This document shows positions 12,482 through 25,859 of a stretch of 64,000 bases of DNA, piece by piece. Position 1 is the stretch's first letter, and every line of letters begins with the position of its first letter. Source of the DNA: Valencia hispanica (Eukaryota > Chordata > Actinopteri > Cyprinodontiformes > Valenciidae). A program made the position numbers and the translations under genes. The stretch covers positions 19,300,239 through 19,364,238 of the forward strand of contig OY747715.1 of NCBI GenBank assembly GCA_963556495.2. The letters are read 5' to 3'. The notes beneath the pieces were generated by a model, which saw only the letters and a program-made list of their open reading frames with translations, searched no databases and was not told the DNA's origin.

Positions 12482-15386
12482 ATGCCACAATTGACTTACT
12501 AGGAGCTGCTAATGTTGATAAAGTTAGCATCTTCTTTGAAACTTTCTAAACTAAAAAGCTATTTCACTTTTTTAAAGAAGCTGGGCTGTATCACCTTTAA
12601 TTGACAACCTAAGGCTGTAGTGAGGCTGCTAAATTTCTTTATAACGTGTTAGGTGAGTCGTGTTAGGTGAGGAAATTAAGGGCTTTTGTGGAACAAGAAG
12701 TCCTGCCATGTCTTAGAAGTATGTGTTTCTGCTTTAAATGGTGCAAGTACACAAAGATCTCCAGGGTGAAAGTCACAGTGTGCTGTTGCTGAATGGGTGC
12801 CCCCAAGAATTCAGTTAATCATTAAGCAAATTACACAGTGATAGGATAAAAATATGGAAGGCTGCTTTTTGTGGCGATCAATTTGTGTATCCTACAGTGC
12901 TAAATGTCTAGGACATCCTGGTGGGAGCATTATTTTCTCATCATGTCTTCCAAGGCCATTCAAACCAAAGGTTGTTGCACAATCGTGTGATAGCAATATT
13001 AAATATTTAGATTTATGAAACCTGGACTAGACCAAATCTTACAATCAATATATATTACTTAAAACACTTCTTTACAAATCTTTATTCTATATGTGAAATA
13101 TATGTTTATGTTCAAGTTTTTCTGGATTTACGGCTGTATTCAGACAAAAATGTTGATTAACAGGCATGTTGAGACACACTGAAAGATGGACTTGATTGTG
13201 AACTGGGTAAAACAGTGCATGCTTTGTGAGAAATGAATTTTGCTTAAGAAAAACATGCTTAAAATATTACTATAGTCTTAAGCTGTCCTTGTAAGGTGAT
13301 TCCATTCGTATCTTACTACAGCATAAATAACTTTGGCACCAATAAGTCATTTTGGTTGTCAGAACTTTTACCTTATTATTCAGGGATAATAATGTGATTT
13401 CTGATCTTATAATGCTAAGTAATTTTCATTTAAACAGTTTTAAAAAAAATATCCAAATTACCATTTCTCCCTTATTGGCAATTTCCTTAGAGCCTGCCTG
13501 ACCTTGAATTAAAACTGCCTGCTCCCTCTTGCACAGCACAAGCAACCACTTCCTGATTAGTACCAAGTTTCAAACAGTCGAGATTTACTTGCAGGTTGAA
13601 CAAGATAATCTTGGAAATTAAATTTTAAAAGACCAATTTATTTTTGTAGTTCAGCTAAAACAAACCTCTAGCCTCTTTTGTAAATCCTGTAGCTCTTTCT
13701 GGCAGATTCTGGGGTGTTTCCAGGCGAGTTCGAATATTTAATCCTTCCATCATGTTTTGAATCTGCCTCAGGGTCTTCCATTAGGTTTACGTGCTCAGAA
13801 TACCTTGACACATATGGCGTCCTTGTAATGCAAAAGACCAGTAAATCTTATTTTGGCTTCCTATCTTGGATCAGATATCTCCTCAATCTGTCTTAGAAAG
13901 GCAAAACTAGACACCCAGTAAAATATGCAGGTTTGTTTTTGCAATCCTGTAACGTGTATCCTTGCTTTCTGAGTCTTTTCACACAATCATGCAACACAGA
14001 AGAATGAATTACATCAATGTCAAGTTGTATATGTAGGTTATTTTCAGTGCTTCACAGCTAGATAATAAAACAAGAAAATCGAGTAGAAAGTAGAGTTTCA
14101 ATCATTTTAAACAATCATATTACAGTACAAAAGTCTCACAAGATGTGATTTAGATTTAATTGTATATAATCTCCATCAAAAGCACAATGTTAGTGCTAAA
14201 AGGAAAATTGGATGAATTAAAACATATGTCTATAAAGATCTTCCAGGGTTCAAAACCTAATGCTTGCTTTTTGAATTGCTGACTTAAGGGGGGGGATCTG
14301 TGAGGGAAAACTAAAAGTCTAGAAATAGTAAAAATCTGCAGGTGGTAAGTCACAAAAAGCTTTCTCCAAATGTGTCAAACTGTTCTTTAAAAAGATATCA
14401 CTGATCAGTTCAGAGGTTATCCTTACTATAATCTTTAAGTGTCTTTTTGGTTTGTTTTAGATAATGTTTTTGCCAGAAGAACTTTACTTGTTAATCTAAT
14501 ATAAAAAGCAATTTGAATCAAAATAAACCTGGTGGAAATCTTCTGACACACTAGGTGGGTTAATGAGTCCAGGGTGATGCTTTGAAAATTATATGCTGCA
14601 CCGGTCATTTTCTGTGTAACAGAGTGAATTTGATACTTCATAGCAATAAGGAAAGGTTGGTCTGAAAGATGAGTTTTTCAGACCTTTTTTAGTCTTCTGT
14701 TAGTAATTACTGGCTGGGTTATCCTTTTTTCTTACAATTGTGTAATGAACAATATAGAATTTTTTATTACTGCTGCAAGAACAAAACGCAAATCTTTCAT
14801 CATACTCATACTGTTACATATGGTAAGCGAGGAAGCACAAAGAAACATTTTGCAAGATAAAGTTAACATCTTAGGACCAAAAGATGTCTGCGAATTCAAA
14901 CCTCCTCCCTGTCTGAATCTTCAAGAAAATATCTTGATTTTCTGATAATGTCCTTTGTTACTGAAACATTTGAAAAACGTCCTTAACTGCACAAGCTTTA
15001 GCATATATAAGGTATAACTCTGGTTTGTCCTCTGTGAAAATTTGTATAGGAATAGCAATGGCAAAGACATGATTTATACAAAAATATATCTTACTCTCTG
15101 CATTTCATTTTCATTCTTCTTTGTGTTTAAAATGCCACATGTTTCCAAGTATTCATACGTTTATGCTTCTTTGTATGTAAACCACTTTGGATAAATGTTT
15201 GATGGACTGCTGAAAAAGTTTAGGTTAAAAATACTTTAAAAAAGAAAAACAAAAAACAACTGCTACATTTCTATACAAATGTACCAAGACTATAGTGTCG
15301 GTAAAAATGATTACAGACTAAAGATACATTTGGCGAATGAGAAACAGAGACAACTTATCAATTCATACTTTTTGAAGTTGTATTTC
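12482..15386. other. Gene-free DNA
   Basis: AT-rich sequence with only short random frames. A poly-G run lies at about 14288. I see no recognised repeat or exon. Confidence 0.5.
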
Positions 15387-15864
15387 CAATTCACTCCATC
15401 CATCTTCCTGCTATTACCAGCTTCATTCTACTTGCCAAAAAGAATGACTCCCACAGCATGATTCAACCAAACACGTTTCACAGCAGGGATAGCAGGTTCC
15501 CGGTTTAAACTCCCAAGTTTAAACTTCTCCACAACTTTATCTTTAATATGCGTGGTGTGTTTCTTGGCTTTCATTATGCTATTTGTTTACAAATATTCTC
15601 CAAAAACCTCAGAGGCCTTCACACACAGATGGACGCTATATAATAACCAGATGACCTTCGAAGGCAGCTTGAATTTACTTAGAGGCATGCAGAATAACGT
15701 GAACTGAATACAAATGCATGCCACATTTTTCATATTTCTGTTTGTAAAAAAAGTTAAAAACATATATCTAAGCATTTATCCTTTCCTTTCACTTCATAGT
15801 TGTTCACAACTTTGTGTTGGTCTATCCCTTAAAATTACTATAAAATACATCCAAGCTTCTTGTT
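15387..15864 (-). mobile_element. Tc1/mariner element with internal deletion
   Basis: 15387-15500 corresponds to the catalytic-core part of a minus-strand teleost Tc1 transposase gene. It is then joined directly to the N-terminal part, with AACTTCTCCACAACTTTATC at about 15522, followed by the region upstream of the start and the conserved CAACTTTGTGTTGGTCTATC block at about 15809. Roughly half a kilobase of the transposase gene is missing at the joint, where a GTTTAAAC inverted repeat sits (about 15505-15526). Neither terminal repeat is complete, so this is a dead copy. Confidence 0.7.
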
Positions 15865-18375
15865 TTGTTTTTGTTTGTTTGTTTTTTGTGCTAGTTTTCA
15901 ATATAAATGCATTTTTGCTCATTTGGATTTTGAGCTTCTGAATTGTTCCCTTTGTGTGACTGTTTTCTTTGCTCCTTTTCAGATGCTACTGAAATACCTT
16001 AAATTGTTTCTCTTTATTTTATGTTACATTAAATGAAAGCAGAATACTTCTGTCATGTATTGACCTGTTTGTTTTTATTTGCTCCATATGTAATTTCTGA
16101 TTGCATCTGTGGATCATTGCATTCATGTGGGAGTTATTTGGTGTCCAATGAAAATGTCATAGTATCATTTAAGTATAATTTAGATAAAGACTAATTATAA
16201 ACAAAAAAAATGAAAAACAATATACATTTTTATTCCAGACACACACTAAAGAAAGTCAGGAATCCATTCTTTCTAAGGTGTAGCTCGGAGAAAGTGAGTG
16301 ATGTTGTATCAGTGGGTGGGATGCTAATATGAATGGATGCCTCTCATATATTTCATGCAGCTACCAGTCAGCTGAAGTGATGACTTTGTGCATTCACACT
16401 GAACGGAGGACTTCTTGTGATTAACTTTCTTAGCCCGTGATGAATGTGGGTCACAACGACTTCATTTTTGGGAGGCGAGGGGCTCTGGGACGTGATGAGG
16501 TGGTTTCTGAATTTAGTTGAGAACAGCTTTCAGACTGATAGAGCGGCTCCAACTTCTCAGGTGAAGGATTCTTCTAGCTCAGTGTATTTTAGACAGTTTC
16601 AAAATGTTGATAAACATTTATTCACAGATGTCTTGGGATCTTTTATGAGCTTGGTATTCTTAGAAATCCAACTTTAATCAGAAATCTTTTTCTCAAGTTT
16701 ATTTTGAGAGACTGTTTGACATCTGAGGTCTTTCATATTTCCCTTCTTAAGACAGGAAAGACCAAGCAGCCTCCGCAATATTACTGCAAAACAACTGTTA
16801 TAAAACTAGAAAAGCAGATTCAGTTAACTTTGCAGTTGTCTGAAAGGATCAAGTTGAGATGAAGCAACCTTTATTTCTACATCAGACTGTGGCACAGAAG
16901 GTTAGGTGGACTGAACCACTTAGAAAGGAGGGTGGGACTAAAATTCTAAAATCATTTGTAATATCTCGTTTTAGTTTGTTAGTTTAAAAAGTACATTCTA
17001 TAATGAATTAATCAAGACTTCATACATTTGTCAGACTGCAGGCAATGATCAGATTTTGAGCCAAAACAGTGGGGGTCAAATTCATGTTTTGATCTCTGTT
17101 TTTTAAAATTGAGGAAGCATTTTTTTTTGGAATTTGACAAAAGCATGTTCATTCACATATGCTTTGGTCATTGTGATACCTTGAGCTACTTCCACTTTTT
17201 ATTTACAATTATATGCTTATGTATTTTTTCTGTATGTTTATATAATTTTGTTGCTATTGCAAGAGCTTTAAGATCAACTAACCTCAGGTTATTGAATAGA
17301 TCAATCAGGAATCCTGTGTAGGCTGTCACGTTGATAATAAATTATGTTGTCCCTTAAGCTGTTAAAACTACATAATGGGATAGATGATGTGAGAAAAGGG
17401 TTGAGCTAAACAGGTAGTTTTGTTTAAATAATATAAACTCATGTGATGGCTTCATGATCTTTTATCCCGTGTCTGTTAAGATAATATTTTTTTCTGGATT
17501 CCTTTCTCATATGGGCTCTCGGGAATAAACAATCTTCTGCTGTTTGCATCTAAACAACTCTATTAGGACAATTACCATTTTAACTTCAGTGTTTCTCAAA
17601 GGCACCTCAACTGTGGCAGAAGGAATTACACATTCACTCCTACCCCTTCATTTGCTTTTATAGCTGGCAGCAAAGCAAGGATATAATCTTTGTCTGACTA
17701 GGATGTTTCTCAGGTACATCCCATGCATTTTCTACACCATAAATTGTAAGGTCATGTCTGATAGAATAGGGGGTCTGATCCGCTATTATCAAGTGATATT
17801 TCTACTCAGTGGGATGACTTTCAGCGCGGCTTTACTTTCTCCTGGATCATCAGATAAAGTAGCTCTCTGACAGGGAAAATATTGGTTGCCAAAGCCTTAG
17901 GAGGCTCCCCTCAGTCCATGATGGCAGCAGTAATGGCGCACATATTTTTTTAAATCAGTCAAACACCGCAACTCCGCACTTACAGATGGACGCTGAAAAA
18001 CAAATGGAATCAAATTCACATAAAGCAGACATGAAATGCACTGTTTTTGACAGCACAACCTTTAAATCACTGTATTACACCACTGGGAAGGTTCTTCACA
18101 CTCACACTCACTTTCTGTTGTATCCAAAACTGTTCACCTGCTTCTCCAATCTGTAACGCATAAGCTGCTGTGTTTCAGGGAACTGTGTCAGGATGTTTAT
18201 CTGACATAAACAGCAGTAATTTAAATTGTTCAGGTACACAAAAAAGGGGGACAAAATATTATTTCCGCGTAAGCATAAAAAATTTGGATAGTGATGGCTT
18301 AGTGAAATTTAGGACTGATGTACTCATGCACTAATGTTTAAGAAAGTCAAAATTCTATTAAATTTTAGGATGTAA
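15865..18375. other. Gene-free DNA
   Basis: No recognisable gene or repeat. The 77-codon frame at 16444 and the 70-codon frame at 17109 show no domain. Confidence 0.5.
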
Positions 18376-18379
18376 TTAA

Positions 18380-18925
18380 AGCTGCTCTGTGGAGTTTGCT
18401 GAGAGTGCTACCATATGGCCTTTAGAGGAACTTGCAGTCAGCAAAATGCGCACTCCAGTGATGTTCAAGCGCATGTTCATTTGTGTGTGAGCCGGCTGCA
18501 GGAGCGAAACACTTTACTACTTGCTTCTCTTCTAATGTTATGGACAACATGTCTACAGAAAAGGTAATACATGTACATTTCAAGCCGCTAGCCTAGTTTA
18601 TATAGCGACTAACAGACAGAGAATACCGCCTCTTCATAAACGGACAAATGTGGATATTTACTTGCGTCCCTTCCTTACGGCAGCGTCTGTAATTCAGAAA
18701 GCTTCCGCAGGGCTCAGGGCAGAACAGTGGGGTTTGTCTCATCTGGGGTTTGCGATTCACCTGATCGATCAGCAGTCTTGTCTTCCTTGGAGTGAGTTTC
18801 TCCCAGAAACTCGCGTCTTTCCTCTTCGCCAGCGAAGGAAGGATTTCGTGGGGTCTCTTCTAGAACTGTCTGACAGAAGGCCTAAGCGGAAGAGAGTGAG
18901 ATCCGGCGGGGAGAGCCCTTTATAA
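18380..18925. mobile_element. TTAA-type DNA element, left end only
   Basis: A TTAA at 18376-18379 is followed by AGCTGCTCTGTGGAG and then about 540 bp of sequence with clearly more GC than its surroundings. The start resembles other TTAA-flanked fish elements in this window. I could not find a matching right terminus before 19.1 kb, so the right border is a guess based on where the base composition drops. The 91-codon frame inside (18650-18925) is not recognised. Confidence 0.35.
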
Positions 18926-18929
18926 AAGA

Positions 18930-20529
18930 TCTGGTTCTCTTCTTCTCCTGTTGGAGCTATATTGTGGATTAGCACCACCCAATGGCTGAGTGTGTCTTAA
19001 CAGTGGTTGGGTAATGCTTACACTCAATTTGTTGTTGTAATGTTGAGTAGAAACCAATCAGATGTTAGGATCGTCTTGATAAGGCTAATTCAAAGAATAC
19101 ACTTGTTCTTGATTGATATGGGCTTCAGTAAATTTCAAATTGGTAAATTTTATTTTAAAATGAGTGAAATATGCAAATAATAACTTGACATGTTGAATGA
19201 AGTTATATGTAGTTATTGTGGAAAAGATTCTGATTTGCAGCAGTAATGGTAAATATGGGAAATTGTTGTTAAATGGTAAAAAGACTGGCTAAACCTTTAT
19301 GAAATTTTCCTCAAATTCTTTCAAAAGGATCAGATCTTCTTTATATAAAGAAGGGAGGCTCTTTAATGTTTAAACCAGCAGCTTTAACTGACATACCATC
19401 TGCAGCCCATGAAGGCAGCTTTGAAATCTAAAGTTTATTTAGTGACTCTCAGATTATGCACCACATGATTTAAAATATTGAGGGATATCTTGGAAAGACA
19501 AGATGAAAGAGAAATCGTTTAATCTTTTTTTTAACAAGTCTTCAATTTATGGCTGTGTAAGAAAAAAATCTAAAGAAGATAGTTTGGTGCTGAACCTTTT
19601 ATAGACATATAAAATGATTTTTCACAGTAATTTCCAAGGTTGAGGTCTTTGAGGTTTTGATTGTTTGGGTTGAAAAATACTTTTTTGTATATTACAATTC
19701 CGGTGCGGATGGCTCCAGGAAATGTCCGATCCCAAATGGAAATCTCTGTTGAATTCAATTTATGTGTCTTGGGGGGTTCTGGGGACCTCTAGATTCATAG
19801 CATGCAGTGGAAAAAAAATATTCACTGAGGTACCACCCTAATTTCAGAAATGTTCATCTTGGAACTCCGAAAATGAGGAGAAAGAGTCAGGTTTAGACAG
19901 TCAGTTATTACACTGTAGGAAAGAGTTGAGTCTTTCTAAATGCCATGTATTTATCTCTAAAAATGATTTCTATAATGAAAGTGCTGAGACAAACTGTGGT
20001 AGACCCAGCATTTGCTTAGTGTTCTGTCTTTGCCAAGAGTGTTTTTTATTAATATTATTAGAAATACTGCCTCGTTTAAAATCTTACACACAAAACCAAC
20101 AATACTTTAAGCAATCAAACATCCAACTCTGTTCTGGATTGTCCGGTCAAAACTGTGAAACTGTCTCAAAACACTTGAGACACAAGTAATAAAGAGTGCA
20201 AAAATTGTGTGTGCAGCAAAACAATTGTGCAAAGGCTGTGTTCCTGATATGCGGGTGATCTACTAAGATTGCGGGCGCAAATCATAACAGGAGCAAAGAG
20301 CAGTATTCAAATGAGGACTTTGTCTCCGCTGCTGTATGTGTCAGCCTTTCTGCCCCATGGCCTGCGCCACACCCAGGAAGAGGAGAATTGGTGCAGTGGA
20401 TTCCTGATGTATATTTGGCCATAAAAAAAAAACAAGCAAACAGAGTTCAAATGTGTGTAGTTTATTCTCCGTAGAATTGCAGCTGTTGTGTAAAACCTTA
20501 AGAAGCGTGTTAGAGAGCATAACTAACAG
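18930..20529. other. Gene-free DNA
   Basis: No gene recognised. 20190-20440 is somewhat GC-richer and may be transposon-derived, but I see no termini. Confidence 0.45.
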
Positions 20530-21900
20530 CATCATTAATCATTGTGGGGGACTTCAATATCCATACTGACAAACCCCAAGATAGACAAGCAAAAACATTA
20601 AGTGACACTCTTCACAACTTCAGCCTGACACAGCATGTCAAACAACCAACACACAATAGAGGACACACTCTGGACTTAATTATCTGCAAAGGTTTAACTA
20701 TATCTGACATCTCGGTAATTAATATTGCGCTATCTGACCATTTCTGTGTTTTCTTTGAAAGTACCATCTCTGCTAAAATATCTAGCCACAGTGAGATAAC
20801 TGTAAAAAAGCGTTTTCTCAGGGACAGTTCAGTTGAAACTTTTAAAAGTATTTATCCTTTCACCACATCCCCCTCATTTCCCAACTCCAACTCAGTAAAT
20901 AAGATTTTCTAGCGAAAATCTCAGACATCATTGATTCCATTGCTCCAACTAAAGTGAAAGTAGTCTAAGGCAGAAAGAAGTCTCCGTGGACAAGCGATCC
21001 ACTGGTACGTAGTGAAAAAAGGGAGAGTTAACGAGCCAAGAGAAAATGGCGGAAAACTCGACTCCAGGTTCACTGTGAGATCTATAAAGAGAGACTGAAC
21101 AGAGATCAGTTAACTTTAAATGATGCTAGGGAATCTTTATTCTCTTAAATCATTAACAGAAACTTTAATAATGCACGGACTCTGTTTGCAACACTGGAAA
21201 GACTAACTAATCTTCCAATGATAGTAGCCCCTGAACTAAACTCGACCAGGGTCTGCAATGAATTGGCCAGCTTTTTCACTAAAAATATTCTAACAATTAG
21301 ACGGTCGGTCTGTACCGCAGCACCGAACCGACTACCAATGTCATACCCAACTAATGCAAATGTAGAACAAATGTCAGAATTTCATGAATTAAACCAAGAA
21401 AACCTTAAAGAAACCATTAACCAATTAAGTTTCTCCTCTTGCTGTCTTGTTATCCTACCCACAGCTTTCCTTAAGAAAGTTTTCCCTGTCATTGGGTCTG
21501 ACCTTTTTAAAATAGTTAACTCATCCCTCCTGTCAGGTGTCTTCCCCCAGGCTTTAAAAACAGCAGTTATTAAACCACTGCTAAAGAAGAACAACCTGAA
21601 CAACGCATTAATGCAGAACTACAGGCCGATCTCAAATCTTCCATTCATCAGTAAAATTATTGAAAAAGCTGTGTCTCAGCAGTTAAATAGCTTCCTCACA
21701 ATGACCAACCGCTTTGATGTTTTTCAGACCAGTTTCCGTGCTCACCACAGCACTGAGACTGCCCTCGCCAACATTTTCAATAACATCTGCATAAATACAG
21801 ACTTTGGTAAAACCACAGTGCTGGTTCTGTTGGACATCAGTGCATCATTTGACACTGTTGATCATGATATACTATTGAAATGACTGGAGAGCTGGGTCGG
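20530..21900 (+). mobile_element. L2-like LINE fragment (endonuclease and reverse transcriptase)
   Basis: Two reading-frame pieces belong to one non-LTR retrotransposon ORF2. The first (20544-20912, 122 aa) is the C-terminal half of an APE-type endonuclease: GDFN near residue 2-5 and the SDHF motif near residue 65. The second (21218-21883, 221 aa) is the start of the reverse transcriptase: YRPISNLPFISKIIEKAV near residues 134-151, then LVLLDISASFDTVDH, which carries the first catalytic Asp. The linker at 20912-21218 is broken by stops and frameshifts. Homology ends soon after, in a stop at 21881-21883, so the palm YADD motif, thumb and 3' end are absent. The copy is dead at both ends. Confidence 0.85.
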
Positions 21901-21964
21901 ACTTTTCACTAGAACGAACAGAAATCACAAGTGGGTTATCTACCTTTACTGGTTCCTGTTTTTT

Positions 21965-22078
21965 CGTCGCTGCATTTTTGATCCCCTGAGTTCTGTAAGT
22001 CCTTGTTTTTGTTATTATTAAAGCATTCTTATTTTAAAGCTGCATTTGGGTCCTCACTAAAACCCGAACATGACAAAA
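21965..22078 (+). repeat. Possible LTR-like fragment
   Basis: The block around GCATTTGGGTCCTC and CCCGAACATGACA resembles the ends of long terminal repeats I associate with fish retroelements. There is no second copy in this window, no primer-binding site and no gag or pol, so the call is weak. Confidence 0.25.
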
Positions 22079-22151
22079 ACATCCACTCAGAGCTACAGTT
22101 TAATGGTTTAAATCAATACACATTCTTGTGTTTGAATAATACAGAGCTAAA

Positions 22152-22469
22152 TTAAATTGGGAATCTGTGATGAGACTGACAATTGATGCTCATAGACAGT
22201 CTTTGACTGAGCTTAACAAATTTCTCAAAGACGAATGAGCAAAATGTCCTATCCATATGTGTGCAAAGCTGGTAGAGATGTACACCAAAACTGCAGCAAA
22301 CTGTAGTTTTGCAGAGTGACTCAGAGGACATGAATACATGCATGCCACATTTTTCAGCTCTTTATATGTGAAAAAAACAAAGAAAAAGCATTTATTTTCC
22401 ATCCTGTGTATCCACAGTTGTACACTACTTTATGTTGATATATCCTATCTAAACTTCTGCAAGACACTG
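22152..22469 (+). mobile_element. Tc1/mariner 3' end
   Basis: Starting at the degraded GAATCTGTG that encodes the region of the last catalytic Glu, this copy follows the C-terminal transposase. TGTGCAAAGCTGGTAGAGA at 22258 is identical to part of the 40.4 kb copy. The 3' untranslated region follows and ends in a terminal repeat AACTTCTGCAAGACACTG plus the TA target dinucleotide (22470-22471). Everything upstream is missing, and multiple indels make it a fossil. Confidence 0.75.
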
Positions 22470-22684
22470 TAACAAAAAGGGAATTAAAAATAGAAATCCT
22501 TCAATAAAGTCTCACGAGATAAATTCAAGCATATCCTCTATTGAATCATTTAGTCATTAATCAAACAAATTCTAACGGATGCATTCATTCAACAAAAAAA
22601 AAATTCTGCTGCAGAATCCTGTCTCTGGTCAGGTTTTCGTCTTGACGTGGTTAAACCACACTTTGAATATACATCCATCAATCG

Positions 22685-22865
22685 ACTAAACTCTCTTACC
22701 CTTGGAGGGTCACAAGTGGCTGGGGCCTATCTCCAGAGGTCATTGGACGAAAGGTGCGGAACCCCCTGGACAGGTTGCCAGTCTATCGCAGGGCAACAGA
22801 GAGACACACAGGACAAACAACCATGCACACGCACACACACACACACGTACACACCGCGTACAGAC
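22685..22865 (+). repeat. Unassigned dispersed fish repeat, copy A
   Basis: The pattern GGGTCACAAGTGGCTGGGGC, CTATC, CATTGGACGAAAGGTG, GGACAGGTTGCCAGTC, CATCGCAGGGCAACA and ACAGGACAAACAACCATGCA matches a dispersed element that recurs at 26.9 kb and 27.1 kb. It ends in a CA microsatellite (about 22825-22852). Its class is unknown to me. Confidence 0.65.
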
Positions 22866-24204
22866 TGACGGAGTAGGGCTCTATGAAGTTCGCAATGTGG
22901 GAAAGACGGACAGAATCGCGGAATTTATCAAACAAAATGAAATACACAATAAATGTTGTTTCTGTAGTGGTTTGGCAGCTGCAGCTGCAGCTCACGTTGC
23001 TATCTGGTTAGGAGAGGGTTGGGCCCTCCTCTCGACACAGACAGAATACACCGGCCAGGCATAGCGGAAAAACTCAATGAAACACTGATTTCCTCCAAAT
23101 AATAAAAAAAAAACCTCAAAACTTGGCGCAAGGGTAAGGGCTAGTGATGTTTATGATTTAGGAGAACAACCAATCTATAAGCTCTTTCCGCTCATGGGCT
23201 ACAAAGGTCTGCAGCAACATGAGAGGTAAACACAAAAACACTGACCTGTCATGTATTTCAGTGGAGTCTGGGACAGAGTTAGGAAATAAAAATGAACAAA
23301 GGTCCCGATCATTATGGAAGTCAGCACGAGGATTAACTGTTTCCAGGTCTCTTTATGTGACATGATTTGGTGCTGAGTTCAACTAAAGCATTTTTAAAGG
23401 CAGATTTTTATTTATAAAATGTGAAAAATTTGATTTCTTTGTTCTGTACATAATGTTTTAGTTATTTACAAATGACAGAGAAATGCTTGAACCCCAGCAC
23501 AGGTATATTTGAGAAAATATTTGTGAATAACAAAAATTGTGGGGTCTATTTGGCTATTGATTTCATAAATTGTTTTCATTCACTACATAATTATACACTT
23601 TCTGGTTAATACACATAGTCAGAATGGAAAAAGTGGTATTCAAAAAAATAATAATAATAAAACTAGGAATTTTGGAAAAAATAAAACAGAATTGGGAAAA
23701 TAATGAAGGGGATTTAATAATAATGATAAATAATTATACAATTTATAAAGTTATTTAAAATGTTTAATGTATAATTTTTTGATAAGGAATTAGCTGATGA
23801 AGCTGACAAGTAACCAATGTTCATAGTTGTAAAGGATTTTGAAGGTTATTTTTTTGTCTAAAAAGCCATATCAAAGTGAATCATTTGTGCTTTTTCTCTT
23901 CTGATAATCACATACTGAGTAGACTTGATTAAATGTTACCATTTCAGTTAATAAACTGAACTTGGAAATAGTCTTAACATTTAAAACAATAAAATGAGCT
24001 GCAAAAACTTAAAATTGAAGTTGTTGCAGCTCATTTTATTAATCTGTTTCAATAATCAGGAGATTGCATGCAGAATGCAACTGCCAGTGGTTTGTAAAGA
24101 TAAATAATTAAATAGCATCAGGTTCCGAATAGTATTTCAGTTCAAGGGGGGTGTGAAGAAATGTATGTTCCCTAGGGGTGCCATGACAGAAAATAAATGA
24201 GAAC
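22866..24204. other. Gene-free DNA
   Basis: A GC-richer stretch at 22960-23080 contains (GCAGCT)n and is followed by AT-rich DNA. No coding sequence is recognised. The 120-codon frame beginning at 22702 runs from repeat copy A into this stretch and is fortuitous. Confidence 0.45.
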
Positions 24205-24255
24205 CACTGCTGTATGGCAACAGTGCTACCAATTGCACCACTGCACAGCCACCAC
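24205..24255 (+). repeat. Tail fragment of the unassigned dispersed repeat
   Basis: ATGGCAACAGTGCTACCAAT followed by GCACCACTGCAC matches the end of the repeat at 27.4 kb (AAGGCAACAGCGTTACCAAA). Only the tail is present. Confidence 0.4.
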
Positions 24256-25503
24256 ACTTTGAACACTTAAACTTAGATATCTAACTGATCTTCTTATATA
24301 TCCTGAGCAAGGAGAACTTTCATTTAAAGATATGATAATCAAATTTGACCAATCTAAAAAAAACTGAACAGTCCATACATAATAATATTCAGTCATAAAA
24401 CAGGAGTGTCATGCACAAATCAAACTCTTGATTTGATTTGACTTGACTTGCTGGCTGGTCTTGTAAACAGAGCATACATCTGTTTGGCTGTGGTTCACAT
24501 CTTTCCCAGCTGTTTTGTTAACCATTTTTGTCGGTATTATTTACAGAAAAGACTTTTGAAGCTGGCAAACAAAAACAGCTTCTTGACAGACAAGATAAAA
24601 ATAGGCAACATCTGCTACAGACATAAAAGTGTTGCAAAATCAAAGTGGGTGCATGTTCAGAGCTGTCCAATTCCTAGGCTTAGACTGCTGCTAATGTACT
24701 TAAAAACTCTGCTGCTGGAGTTTAACAGCTGGGTTTCCAGCTGGGAGTTGATAAATCATATGTCTGTAAAGCTTTTTGAGATGATGGCTTTAAACCAACT
24801 GAAACAACAGCAACATCTCTTCACATATTACATTTTTTGTTGGCTGAATAAATATGTTTTTTAAGAAATGGTACATATCAATGTTAAAAATAGTTTAGGG
24901 GTTAGCATTTTTCAGTATTCAACTGAGGTGAAAGTTTTGCAGTCTAAATTCACCTTTTTTATGTAATTCCTGGTTGCTCATCCTTTATTAGTTCAGGAAA
25001 GACTGCACTGTTTGCATTAGTACATTAAAGTGTTTTGACCTGCAGTTTTGTTTAATCAAATCTCCACAGGTAAGATTGCTCTGTAAAGGAAGTAAGAACA
25101 AAAGGAAGATATTGAACAAAGAGTGGATATTGAATTGAAGCTTCCGATAGAAAAAGTGCAACTTCATCCAGGAAGGCTAAGGCAGTGTTAAGTCTAAATA
25201 TACTTATTTTTATGACTCTGTATTTTCCATATTTCTTTAAGAGTTATGGCTGATATTTCTTAACTGAACTGTACTAAAACAATGTACACCACAGTTTTTG
25301 CCATCTGCTGTAAACAACAAGAAAAAAAAAGCAGCATATTGTTCTTTTCATTTAGGCAAATCTATGCAAATGGTTTGCAAAAATGTACATAAATGCACAG
25401 ACTACTGCCATTCAAAGTCAAATTAATTTGCAGATAAGTGCAGGAATGATTAGTGATTACCCACAAACCATCCACCTTGTAACTCTAACTGCAGCACAAT
25501 GTG
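24256..25503. other. Gene-free DNA
   Basis: A 138-codon plus-strand frame (24448-24864) is the longest non-transposon plus-strand frame in the area. It has no recognisable domain and reads like chance translation of AT-rich DNA (many Leu, Lys, Phe). I do not call it a gene. Confidence 0.45.
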
Positions 25504-25610
25504 GTTGCACACCTTTTAGATTTTTATTTATTATTACTTTGCATTGGTCTATCATAAAATACAAATATACCCATGTATAACTACATGAAGGTTTTTCAAT
25601 GATGTAAGCC
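25504..25610 (+). mobile_element. Tc1/mariner 3' region, strongly decayed
   Basis: The order TGCACACCTTTTAGATTTTT, then ACTTTGCATTGGTCTATCA, then TAAAATACAAATATA matches the 3' untranslated region of the Tc1 copies at 15.8 kb and 41.5 kb. No terminal repeat survives, and only about 100 bp can be recognised. Confidence 0.45.
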
Positions 25611-25827
25611 AGAATAGAAGAGAACATCCTATGTTTTTAGTGTACCTATAAAACCATCTTGTTCAAAGTGAATCAAGACGTTTTAGCAACACCCAGAAGA
25701 GGAGAATTTAAGCTTAGGGCATCTCTCAAATTACTGCCTGTCCAAGCCGTCACTGTGATGCCTCTCAAACTTTGACAAACATGCACTTTGTCAGTTGAAT
25801 TTTTGAGTTTTATGTTTTTTCATCTGC

Positions 25828-25859
25828 CTTTTCCTTTCCTTTCCTTTCCTTTCCTTTCA
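25828..25859. repeat. (TTTCC)n microsatellite
   Basis: About six uninterrupted copies of the pentamer CTTTC. Confidence 0.9.

Noticed and set aside
14655..14690. GGTCTGAAA hairpin with TTTCAGACC followed by a T run, like a bacterial terminator
   Set aside because: The genome is eukaryotic and no gene precedes it. A short palindrome near a T run is expected by chance.
24448..24864. 138-codon open frame
   Set aside because: No domain, biased AT-rich composition and no splice or promoter context. It is best explained as chance.
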